A stretch of 64,000 bases of DNA from Taxawa tesnikishii (nom. ined.) (lineage: Eukaryota; Ascomycota; Dothideomycetes; Dothideales). The position numbers and the translations under genes are program-made. The stretch covers positions 1,116,001-1,180,000 of the forward strand of contig JAPDRO010000008.1 of the NCBI GenBank assembly GCA_030247885.1. The letters run 5' to 3'. The notes under the pieces are model-generated. The model was not told the DNA's origin, made no database searches, and saw nothing but the letters and a program-made list of their open reading frames with translations. How positions within the stretch are numbered: position 1 is the stretch's first letter; every line of letters begins with the position of its first letter. This document shows positions 1 through 9,461 of this stretch, piece after piece.

Positions 1-511
1 CGCTTCCATGTACGGATGGATCAATTCGGCTAAGTTCTAGTGTCTGATCTGCGAGCCAATCCATGACACGGTCGTTGTCTTGCTTCATGGCTGTGAAAGG
101 GGAAGGCGAGGTAGACGCACATGATGGCTCAGAGCGTGGGACCTCGACACTGCTCAACCGCTCAGAATCAACGGCACAGAGCCCAGGCGCCGTCTCTTCA
201 ACCCGACGGTGAAGGTACTTGGCCGGATCAAGTCCCTGACTCAGCGCTATTCCCTCTAATATTGTGGCAGCCTCTTCCGCTGCACGAGTCTGCTTGAGCA
301 GGGCATCCCTTGTAACTTCATATATTTTTTGGGATATCTCTTCTGGGAGATCCAACTGCTGCCCCTGATGTGCCTTGAGTTGCCGTGATACCGACTTCTC
401 TTTGTACTCCTCTTCCAGGTTATTGAGCTGCTCTTCTAGTAGCTTGATATCTCCCTTCTTGTCGTAAAAGGCATCAAGGACGACTGGGATGTTGGAAGAT
501 CCATCGCTCAT
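1..511 (-). CDS. Coiled-coil family protein, paralogue A (partial, runs off left edge)
   Basis: The minus strand is open from an ATG at about 511 to the window edge (about 170 codons). It is the same family as the genes at 1277-2752 and 7528-8841: the start (AFYDKKGDIKLLEEQL) matches LFYDKVGDMKLLQSQ near residue 228 of the 7528-8841 protein. The later segments ALSQGLDPA and RVMDWLADQ match CLSKGYDIN and GIQRWLAEQ. The charged heptad-like segment suggests a coiled coil. The N-terminal half seen in the paralogues is absent: upstream the frame closes near 556, and only about 765 bp separate it from the next gene, with no recognisable coding. It is either a 5'-truncated copy or has 5' exons I cannot define. 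Function unknown. Confidence 0.55.
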   Translation of the reverse strand, partial: MSDGSSNIPVVLDAFYDKKGDIKLLEEQLNNLEEEYKEKSVSRQLKAHQGQQLDLPEEISQKIYEVTRDALLKQTRAAEEAATILEGIALSQGLDPAKYLHRRVEETAPGLCAVDSERLSSVEVPRSEPSCASTSPSPFTAMKQDNDRVMDWLADQTLELSRIDPSVHGS

Positions 512-1276
512 CAGTTCTTGGGGAGCCCCTGTAGCACCCTGGATGGCGAAAACTCATAACAACGGTCGGAATGGTTGGACGTAGTACAAGCGCAAAATTG
601 TTGGGTGATGATCGTTAGAGCTGTTATGGTCAGCAGGCACCAAAGCCCGACTGAAGTGAAGCATCCATCTCTCGTCAATACATGGTCGACATGAGCAGAA
701 GCGAACGATAGAGCAGCATGCGACGAACGTGGTTCACCACTACGGATGATTGTCACTTACTTCAGGGTCCCTCAAGCTAGCTGCAGACAGCGAGGTAAGG
801 CAGCCGTCACACGCAGACTAAGCGTAGTCGAGTGGGAATCGGGCTTAACCAAAGACGAACAATAACGTCTAATGACCTCTAACATGTAAGCAGGAATGAT
901 CGCTTTGTGTGTTGGTGGGCACTCCGCAATGCTAGTTGAGTGGTTTGCGGATATACACCCTGGCCGTTCTGTGCCACCTACTCTAGCTGGTTGCGCTACA
1001 TTGTTAGAAAAGCATTAGCAACACGGGAGGACTCCACCACAGGTGAAGATGGCACAGTTCATCATGTTTGTCCTCTAACGGTCGCTGTCATAGCTTGGGG
1101 ATCTGCCAATAAAACTCAAATATAATAACTTGCCGATTGTTGCACTTCAGTCAATGGAAACAAGACAGCGAAAGACACAGTATATCGTCTTTGAGGCAGC
1201 GGATTTTTCAGTTCGGCGCCAGGTATCTACTTCCTGAGACAGACCGTACATGGCCTCTGGAAAACACCTCCTTCCC
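512..1276. other. Intergenic, no gene seen
   Basis: Short spurious ORFs only. A possible splice donor (GTAAGT on the minus strand near 760) could belong to a 5' exon of the partial coiled-coil gene to the left, but no coding segment with family similarity was found upstream of it. Confidence 0.5.
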
Positions 1277-2752
1277 TTATATGTGACATGAGCGCGTTTG
1301 GCGGATTAATGACACAAGACGCTTTCCTAACCCATCAATTCCAGGATCACAGGGCCAGGAGGCTGGATCTGTATGACATTGAGAAGGAACCAGCTCAGGA
1401 CGACCGTCGCCACCGTCTGAAAATCCCGTGTCGGAAGAACCCACCCAAAGGCCCAGAACGGTTTGATCTGACCACCAGAAGTCCCGCGCTAGTCCAGCCA
1501 AAAAATTCTTATCTGAAGAAAACTGCACTTGGGAAGTACTCAGAAAGTTCCGATAGAGAAGTCTTTCGATGCTTGTGGATTCCAAGATATCTAACAACCA
1601 CTTGTTAACCCTGTCTCGACTTCGCCTTATGTCGTCCGAATGTCGCTCCACGCTGATAGCGCTATCACTCCCAGTGCAAGATTCCGGGGCCACATGCTGA
1701 CTGTAATCATCTTGATTGACAGAGAAGAGGCTCGCATGACTGATGGATGCAAAGTGACTGCTAACGTCTGGATCATAGCCATCTTCAAGACAAGTCTGCC
1801 GCAGGATTCGACCTCTTCGCCGTGCTGTTTCCAGTTTTTGAACGACAATCTTCCTCCGAGCATTGAATGCTTCTGGCACATTTCCAAGCCAAGAGTAGGG
1901 AGACGTGAAGGGAAAATCCATCAGCGTATCGCTGTCGCTGTCACTGTTGTTCCCGAGCTGAAGTGCGAGAGGAAAGTCTTCTTCTGAAGAGCCCTCTGTC
2001 CGCGTGCCAAGGAAGGGAAGAGTCGGAGAAGCAGATCCTGGCAAGATAGGAATGTGCTGACGGTAGTCCGGATCATCCGAGCTAGGGATACCGTTGAGCG
2101 ACCCTTGAGAGCCAGTCCATTGAGACGCTAAAGGAGTTTGCCTGACTTGCAGCCCAATCATCCGGTCATAAGACTCATGCGTTGGGTCAGACTTTGGCGT
2201 TGGAAGTATGTATTTATGAGCTGGATCAATGCTTTCAAGCTTATCCTCTAGCTCTTGAACAGCACTCCGCTCCAGGAGATATTGATCAGCCGCGGACAGG
2301 TAGTAACTGGGCGCTACTGATCGTTGACTCTGTCGGGTTGAACGTTCTGAATCGTTTTCCATGGACCAGGTGCTGTCATGAGCATTGTAGAAAAGCGCAA
2401 GCGTTGAAAGCAACGCTGTCTCCGTATCCTGGTATTTGCATTCCAAGGCCGTAGTAGAGTCCTCCAAATCTGTCAGGCGACAATCTTCCATCACAAGATC
2501 ATCACTTGTCTGGCGGACCTCCTCATATAGTGGACTCAATCTTGATGAAGTATCTATTCCACATTCGATCTCAGCCATCCTTATCGCTTCCAACAGCGCT
2601 ATCTGGGCATCGCGGGCGAGGCCTCTGAGCTTGTTACATCTCCGTCGCTGTTCACTCAAAACAAAACGAGCGTATGACACCTCCGGACGCAGATTTTGCA
2701 CCGCTCTATGTTCCTCCCTGAGCCGCTCGAGAAGCCGTGTCGGCGAGGTCAT
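1277..2752 (-). CDS. Coiled-coil family protein, paralogue B
   Basis: Single-exon gene. The start is taken at the second methionine (MTSPTRLLERLREEH, 491 aa); the ORF is open to an earlier ATG at 2806. The N-terminal 200 residues are charged and helical, with heptad-like leucines. The middle is Ser/Asp-rich and probably disordered. Near the C-terminus are LRQTCLEDGYDPD and RVNKWLLDILE, which match the 7528-8841 gene and the partial gene at 1-511. There is no signal peptide or membrane segment. It is divergent from the DUF6590 gene starting at 3385, with about 630 bp between. No known domain was recognised and the function is unknown; the repeated association with DUF6590 genes is the main clue. 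Confidence 0.7.
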   Translation of the reverse strand: MTSPTRLLERLREEHRAVQNLRPEVSYARFVLSEQRRRCNKLRGLARDAQIALLEAIRMAEIECGIDTSSRLSPLYEEVRQTSDDLVMEDCRLTDLEDSTTALECKYQDTETALLSTLALFYNAHDSTWSMENDSERSTRQSQRSVAPSYYLSAADQYLLERSAVQELEDKLESIDPAHKYILPTPKSDPTHESYDRMIGLQVRQTPLASQWTGSQGSLNGIPSSDDPDYRQHIPILPGSASPTLPFLGTRTEGSSEEDFPLALQLGNNSDSDSDTLMDFPFTSPYSWLGNVPEAFNARRKIVVQKLETARRRGRILRQTCLEDGYDPDVSSHFASISHASLFSVNQDDYSQHVAPESCTGSDSAISVERHSDDIRRSRDRVNKWLLDILESTSIERLLYRNFLSTSQVQFSSDKNFLAGLARDFWWSDQTVLGLWVGSSDTGFSDGGDGRPELVPSQCHTDPASWPCDPGIDGLGKRLVSLIRQTRSCHI

Positions 2753-3384
2753 CTTGCAGACAGATGCGAATCGCGTGAAGCGTGGTACGATCAATCTGAA
2801 AGACACCCATCAGGCTCTTTCGACCGAGTGATATACGTGCACCTGGCGCAAGAAATGTGTGAATATATGAAAGCCTGGGGAGATGTTCGTTGATGTACTC
2901 GGTCGATGGAATCGTTTACACGCTGAGGACGGGTGGAGTAGATGCCGGTGAGGGATTTACTATTGCCGCGGACGTCGGCGCACACGAAGACTGTCCTGTA
3001 AAGAGACTCTTAAGTGTTGTTTGCGGTACGTCTCTCCGGTAGTTAGGGGTTCAAGATGCGGAAGTAGAAGTAGAGCCGAGCGGGATCCCTATGATAGGTA
3101 AGCAAGCTGCACGATGCACATCATGTCTTGGACTGAACCTCCTTGGCAAGCTCGGGCCATGACACCACTACCACCTACAAGGGGTATATTCGTACCGATG
3201 GAATCGCGACATGATAGGTGCAACGCTCACCGGAATACGTTGGCATGGGCAGCAATGCAGCTTTACGGTCTGCGTTGGCACCATCATGGCTGGCCAATTC
3301 TACGATTGAAGTGGCGATATATGACAGGCCGTCCGCAACCAAAAGCGTTTGACAACAGTCCCGGAGAGACAGGCCTGTACGAGC
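2753..3384. promoter_or_regulatory. Divergent intergenic region between a coiled-coil gene and a DUF6590 gene
   Basis: About 630 bp between two divergent genes, so it must hold both promoters. No clear TATA box or repeated operator was recognised. A plus-strand ORF here (from 3114) has the composition of a chance ORF. Confidence 0.35.
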
Positions 3385-4971
3385 ATGCCGCCGCAACACT
3401 CGAAAAGAGGCAAAGGTGGTTACGTGCAACCATCAAGGAATCTAGGCGTATCAAGCCGTGCTTATGGAGATCCGTCGTCCAGCGCTCCATGCACTGATAC
3501 TGCATCAAGGTAAGTTGCAAGAGCTTGCCTTTGATTCTGTGAGCTAAAGAAATGCCTATCTAGCCAGCGCGACCCCAGATACGGTAGCACGGGTAGCATT
3601 GGTCCATTGGCTGGGTCTGAGCAGTATTTCAGCGCTTCAATGTCGATCGAAGCGCAAGACGCCGCGCGAGAAGCCCTTCGCAGCCCTGACTTCGCGCAAG
3701 CGGAGGCTGATCACCTCTCTTCATCTCCCAACTACCACCAGGCAGGCCAGGCTGAACAAGCACCTCCGGATAACCAACACATAGGCTCAGAAGACGTCCG
3801 TGAGTCACAACAGTTCAATGCACGTCCTTGTCGTGAGAAGGGCAAGCTCGATGAGAGTAAGTACTCATAATTAGCACGTCCTGGCCTTTTCCTGATGATC
3901 TAAGATTTTCACCGTGCGCCTAACTCATGGTTCCAGCGCGGCCGGGTAAGCCACAAGTGTTGTCCTGCTTGACCTTCTGCTAATGCACCGTCGAGGTCGT
4001 ACGAATCCTTCTACAAGAACCAGCAGGAAATAGCAACCGAGGCACAACCATCTTTTCCGACCCGATTTTCCCTGATGAACTAGTGTCGTCGAAAGTCCGT
4101 TTCTTTGTCATCGTCAACATATCAAGATGGTCTTCGGTTTGCTTGTAAGCGTTTATATTGTTATCGTGTCGATTGGCTTACGCAGAACAGACCGATATCT
4201 ACGTACGGAGGGCAAGGCGTCGCCAAACCAGGTCTAGACCGAGCCGATCATGCCATCATCTATTCCCATGATACTGGTCCCGTACTCTCGCCACTCGAGC
4301 AGCGCTTGGAAAATCATTGGCAGTTGATGAAGACCCCAATCCGGGTCATCATGAATCCCAATGAACCGTGGCTTGGCCACTTGCATCTTTCATCTCGTAT
4401 CAACTACGCAGAACCTCGTACCGTACAGCATAACTGGAAAGTACACCATGTGGGTGATGTTGTTGCAGAGCAGCTTGACTTGCTCTTCAATACTTGGATG
4501 TTCATAAACCAGCATCATGGCCAAACGCCGACCTTTGGACAACAGCCATATTTTGGATCGGCCGGCTTCCGCCCGTCTCATTTGCCTATGAACATAGCCA
4601 ATCGCTCTGCAGGTGATAGCTCGCGGCCCATCAATCGCCACCATGCGAACTCTGGCTCCAGTCCACAAGCTTATGCCATGGCGAGACGTGATTACGATGT
4701 TCCAGAATCCAATAATGCGACCTTACCAGATCCTGTCGCGCAGCTCTTCAATCATCGGACGCCGGCAGGAACGCACTATTGGAGAGAACGCAACCCGACG
4801 TCCAACAATGCGCAAGCAGCAACAGCACATTGGGCCGATTCCGAAACTTCTCCCTATACTGCAACAATATCGGATATGAACCGAGACGTTAATATGACCT
4901 TGAACCATGGCGTAGCCGAGGCCAGTGGAGTAGAAAAAGCACAGCCATCGACAGAATATCCAGAAACTTGA
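3385..4971 (+). CDS. DUF6590-domain protein, paralogue 1
   Basis: Five exons fit without any frame break: 3385-3509, 3564-3856, 3905-3945, 3996-4144, 4191-4971 (462 aa). The DUF6590 core spans about residues 140-307: FHRAPNSWFQRGR, a strand ending SKVRFFVIV, then PISTYGGQGVAKPG followed by DHAIIYSH, a SRINYAEP segment and a hydrophobic helix. Introns fall after LDE, after GR and inside the C-L codon before PIST, exactly as in the two paralogues. The N-terminus lacks the Tyr-rich motif that opens paralogues 2 and 3, so the first exon is the least certain part. The C-terminal third is low-complexity (Gln, Asn, Ser, Pro). DUF6590 is fungal and of unknown function. No signal peptide. Confidence 0.75.
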
Positions 4972-5462
4972 GCTATATTCTTGGCAGGAGATTTCAGATT
5001 CGGGAGCGCTTGAGATTCAACGTTGTGTTGTAGAACTGTCGCGTCCGTTGTAATTAGTGTGTTGTTGAGCGCAAATTGTTGTCATTGTACTTCGGTTATC
5101 TGAGCGCGATCCGACTTGAATGTGTTGTTCACTGCCCACAAGTGTAGCTTCGAATACCACTATACTGAAATAGACTTTTTTTACCTATTGAACATGATTA
5201 TACACTAATAATGGACAAACTTTGATTAACTTGTGCTCGAGTGTTAATGGGTTTCCTTCGCACGATACTGTAGTACTACTACAGCGTTGGGCATCGGCGC
5301 GCATCAGGCGACCATGTTGCCTTACCCAGCCGTGGCACTTCAACCCTTTTCCAACAAAAGACGATCAACCCGCCAACATCCTCGTCCAATACGTTCATCA
5401 GGGTCTCTAGCACCCCCGAGACACGATACGCGAATGATATTGACATCACTGCTCCTAGCGCG
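4972..5462. other. Intergenic between tandem DUF6590 genes
   Basis: About 490 bp, AT-richer than its surroundings, probably the 3' UTR of the first DUF6590 gene and the promoter of the second. No feature recognised. Confidence 0.4.
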
Positions 5463-6978
5463 ATGTCCCAAACGCACGCGAACCAGATGTATCAGGACAG
5501 AAGCACGGGCGAATACTATTATTACTCTACTGCAGAAAGTTGCTATATCTACGTAACGAGTGGACGTAGAGTTTATCCTCGTAACATAGCTCATCTACAA
5601 GGGCAGGGCGAATATACTAGGGCCGAAAGGTATTCCATGGTTTTGGCGGTTCTATCCGTATGTCGCTCATTTTCGCAGACACGGTGCGGCGAGTTTGCCA
5701 AGGAATGACACTGCTACGATGTCCCAAGGCATTGCCTACAGCTCACCCTTTTCCGTGAATGGCGGAACCTCCCAACAGGAGCCTATGCGAAGCAACTATC
5801 AAGGTTTGTACAGGTTCACAGCTCCCAACCAGCTCACCAATAATTCCGAAATGAACAGGGCCGCAGCAGCAGCTTTATCAATCAGATCTCTACGGGGGCT
5901 GAGTCGCCCGAATATCCTTGATCTAACGGCAACTCAGGCGCAAATGGAACCAAAAGGTGCCGGATATGCTGACATTCAAGGACAGCCCAGCCTCCAGCTA
6001 GCTTCATCTGAGTTGCAATCGCTACGGTCACAAGCTAGAGCAAACACTCCAATCATGCATCACGACATGCTTGATTCTTGTACGTGATCTGCTGAAATAA
6101 CATCAGTCAATTCAACCATGTACCTGACTTGAGGTAGCGTTCAGGGCACGGCCCGAGGAATATTATAGCGTTGGCAGGGTAAGCACGTTCTGCTTCGGCT
6201 TCCTGTCGGAGCTAAAGCGGTGGACAGGTGTTCATGGTTCTCTGGTCTGAGCCAGCCGGATCCAGCATTTCCTCTGGCGTGACTGACGTCAGACTCGGGG
6301 AGCGGATATGGTGTAAAGTTAGACGATTTGTGGTGATCCGAGCAGCCTCCACCTACTGTTCATGCCTGTAAGAATTTTCTAGTAGTCCAAACATGGTGTT
6401 CCCATGACACGACTGATCGGAAAGACAGGCCAATAACTACCTACCAGGACAGAGGGGTAGGAAAACCCAAAGTGAACAAATCGGAACACGCAATAGTGTA
6501 CACGACGAAACAACCGCCCAGACCGTTGCCGGGCGAAAGCCCTGCGCCAGATGAGGCCCCTTTGCGTTCCGCGCTCATCAGAGTGAAGCCAGATGACCGA
6601 ACGGACAAGCTTTCTCCGACATCACGAATTAATTTCGGGAAGGTTTACACGATAGAGCATAACACGAAGGTGCGGAACTTCGGGGTAGTGCATCGCGACT
6701 CCTTGAAAGCCCTTCAAAGGACCTTTCAGGAGGTTTGGTTTGGCACAAGCGAGGTCCACCCTTCCAATCCCCTACCGGAGGTTCGCACAACAGCGCCCCC
6801 GGCACAGCAGGCCGAAGCGGGTCCATCGTTCCACATGTCTCAACAGGCAGACAGCTCTCCTCAACTCCAGTATCGCGAGGTTCACGACTTTCACGACGCG
6901 CGGCAGCGTGGACCGGAACTCAAAGCTGCAGCGTCTCCAGCTCCACAAGAGGGACATGTCGAACAGCAGAGTCTGTAG
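5463..6978 (+). CDS. DUF6590-domain protein, paralogue 2
   Basis: Five exons: 5463-5629, 5679-6079, 6138-6178, 6228-6367, 6429-6978 (432 aa), all in phase. The N-terminus carries STGEYYYYSTAESCYIY followed by GRRVYP, a Tyr-rich motif like OCRE/WW-type repeats. The DUF6590 core is about residues 190-355: FRARPEEYYSVGR, VFMVLWSEPAG, CKVRRFVVIR, PITTYQDRGVGKP, SEHAIVYTT and SRINFGKVYTIEHN. Exon 3 is 41 nt, the same length as in paralogue 1. The tail is rich in Pro, Gln and Ser. It is in tandem with paralogue 1 and convergent with the coiled-coil gene at 7528-8841. Function unknown. Confidence 0.82.
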
Positions 6979-7527
6979 ACTCCCACGCATCTGCTTGGCT
7001 TCTGGCTCAGAACAACTGACTCAATTCCTTGTGCTGCAATCGCTCAGTAGTATCTAACCTAACAATTTTCCAACAATCGCAGGCGCGATACGGTAACGTC
7101 ATCGCATTGTCTGGTTGTTGCAGAGCGATCGCTATTGAGAGTATATGACGAAGGGGTGTTTGCTAGGCAAGAATCGCACCTTTCTTTCAAAGAGGGCCCG
7201 GTTGTGCAAGTCCTTGTATATGTAACGCCAAAGCCTCGTATGCCCTCACCTTCCATGCAAACAGGCACTGCTACTCTCCTGAGTCGTGAAACCACCACCA
7301 AGTTCGGATGCTGGGCTGTCAGATGATCTTTCTCTCTGGGGATCTCGAATGTCAGTCACTGCACGGTCGGCCACGCAAATAGCAAGCCACTCAGTTGTGC
7401 CGCATACAGAGCTTGAACACAATCAGCGACGACGCACAAAAGCAGCAGTGTCTATGCAAGTACCTTTGTCAGCGAATCCAGCGGCTTTAGTATCTCGGGT
7501 TCACCGTGCTTGTGACTATACGGGCAA
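6979..7527. other. Convergent intergenic region
   Basis: About 550 bp between the 3' ends of a DUF6590 gene and a coiled-coil gene. Only chance ORFs; presumably the two 3' UTRs. Confidence 0.4.
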
Positions 7528-8841
7528 TCATGGCCTGCGCGCAGTATTTCTTCTTCCACCTTTAGTCCCATATCCTTTGTCTTCGAGCGTGAACGGAGCA
7601 GCTTCCCCAGGATCGCTAATGGTATAGCTGGATTCACACACCGGCATCCCCTGCTCCCATCGCTCGATCGAGTTGCTAGGCTCGCTCAATAACATCAATG
7701 GCTCTGACTGCTCCGCTATGCTGCTGGATTCGGCTGTTGGCATTGATTGCTCAGCCAACCATCGCTGAATGCCTCCAGCGGGAACATCCACTTCATTAAG
7801 ATGGAAGTTCTCAAGAGTGGTTTCCACTGCCATGGTGGAGTAACCTGAGGACGGAGTCGACGATGGCTCAGGTTCTTCGCTTGATTGAGATTGGGGCGGA
7901 ATCCGCGCATTGATATCGTAACCTTTGCTGAGGCATATGCTGCGCAGTTTTGCAGCAGCTGTTTTAGTCTCGTTGTACTTATCAAGTATCGATTGACTTT
8001 GCTCTGGGTATCGACGAATAAACTCTTCATCAGACGTTTCGAGCGCTCCATCCTGGTCAGCCAACAGGTCGTGCTTAATTGACTTCTCGCAGTACTTTTT
8101 GTGCAGTTTCGCGCGCTGACTCTGTAACAACTTCATGTCCCCGACTTTGTCATAGAATAGCTCTAGTTCTTCAGGTAGTTCCGTAGAAGCGTTGCTTGTT
8201 GCTGATGTGTCATCTCGCACAGGAAGCTGAGGATTGCTCTGTACGCTGTTGTAGCCGTTCAGTACAGCGACTGCATCCTGACAGGCGATGACAAAATCCG
8301 TGTCTGCACGAGACAATCTATCTTGGAGTTTCCCCAGCATTACTTTCCAGCCCCTGGTTTGCTTTGCTTGTGCCTCCAGTGTCATCCGGCTGTTCTGTAC
8401 GAATTTCTCAAGTTCCAGGAAGGCCGCATGACTCGGGTCAAAGCGAGAAACCACGGAACCCAGCGACGTCATCCTGGTGTAAATTGAATCCAAAAGACCG
8501 ACCTGGTTCTGGTAACATCTTTCCCACTCGTCGTCGAGCAAGTTTCGGCGCATCTGAACTTCTTCGCGCAATTGAGAGAGTCCTTTCTCCTTCTGCTGCA
8601 ACTGTCTATAACACGCAGCGGAATCAAGGACAGACTGGTTGATGTAGGCGCCCGAAGGCAATGACCGTAAGTGGTCGTCTGCTTGGTTCAACGTCTCGAT
8701 ATTGGGCAAGGCTGCAAGCTCTTGTTCTAGATGCAGAGGAGTCTTGATAACAGAATCGTTCCTGGAAGCCCGACGCGAACGCGCTCCAGCGGTCTTTCCC
8801 GCAGCATCCCTATTGGAATGCGTGGACCGATTCTGTGGCAT
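7528..8841 (-). CDS. Coiled-coil family protein, paralogue C
   Basis: Single exon, 437 aa, starting MPQNRSTHSNRDAAGK with a basic Ser-rich leader. Residues of about 35-200 are strongly charged and helical (for example QLQQKEKGLSQLREEVQ), a likely coiled coil. Then come LFYDKVGDMKLLQSQ, a second helical stretch, LRSICLSKGYDINARI and GGIQRWLAEQSM, all shared with the genes at 1-511 and 1277-2752. The C-terminus is acidic and Ser-rich. No catalytic motif, signal peptide or membrane segment. It is head-to-head with the DUF6590 gene at 9462, about 620 bp apart, the same arrangement as the pair at 2752/3385. Function unknown. Confidence 0.75.
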   Translation of the reverse strand: MPQNRSTHSNRDAAGKTAGARSRRASRNDSVIKTPLHLEQELAALPNIETLNQADDHLRSLPSGAYINQSVLDSAACYRQLQQKEKGLSQLREEVQMRRNLLDDEWERCYQNQVGLLDSIYTRMTSLGSVVSRFDPSHAAFLELEKFVQNSRMTLEAQAKQTRGWKVMLGKLQDRLSRADTDFVIACQDAVAVLNGYNSVQSNPQLPVRDDTSATSNASTELPEELELFYDKVGDMKLLQSQRAKLHKKYCEKSIKHDLLADQDGALETSDEEFIRRYPEQSQSILDKYNETKTAAAKLRSICLSKGYDINARIPPQSQSSEEPEPSSTPSSGYSTMAVETTLENFHLNEVDVPAGGIQRWLAEQSMPTAESSSIAEQSEPLMLLSEPSNSIERWEQGMPVCESSYTISDPGEAAPFTLEDKGYGTKGGRRNTARRP

Positions 8842-9461
8842 CGAATATATATGTCACTGCTTTTGAGACATGAGCACACTTGTCGTGTCCGCAATCTCGA
8901 GGAGTTTACCTGAATAAACGGGTCATTGGTGTCCTTTCGTTAAACGAAACACGTAGCGATATTCCAAGCTAATAGGGCATGCTGAACAGAAGTACGGGAA
9001 AACGATGACCAAGGAAGCTCCTCAGACTGTGTTGCTGTGACACGTCCATACAAAAGCGTGACGCCTCAGACAGCCAAAAGGGGAACCTTGGTATCGATTG
9101 TTGGATCGAGCCCAATTCTTCGGCAAGGGGTGATCGGTAGGCGCGTGCCGGCCGCATTGAGGTGTGAGTAGGTGTGGGTAGCTTGGGAGCTTGCTTGCTC
9201 AGACCAATCAAATCGGGCTGCAGAGCTCACAACACCGCGTCTTGCTTGGCAGCGGGAAACTGCAGACTGCTGAACGTGAACCAAACGATATCGAACACGT
9301 CTCTACCTGAGCAGGCGAGATGCTGTAGGCCGTATGCCTATCAGCACGTTTGAAATCTATGTTTCTTGACTAAATTCCTCACCTGACGTTCCCGTCAGCG
9401 CATCCTATCCAGGTGTACGAGGGGCTCCAACTATAATCGTTTTGACACAGCCTTTACCATC
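8842..9461. promoter_or_regulatory. Divergent intergenic region between a coiled-coil gene and a DUF6590 gene
   Basis: About 620 bp, the shared upstream region of a head-to-head pair. Its length is close to that of the 2753-3384 region that separates the other head-to-head pair. No specific binding motif was recognised. Confidence 0.35.

Noticed and set aside
3114-3497. Plus-strand ORF of 127 codons upstream of DUF6590 paralogue 1
   Set aside because: The frame conflicts with the exon that joins in phase to the next exons. A weak ETGLYEHAAATLE segment recalls the Tyr-rich motif of the paralogues but is too poor a match to claim.
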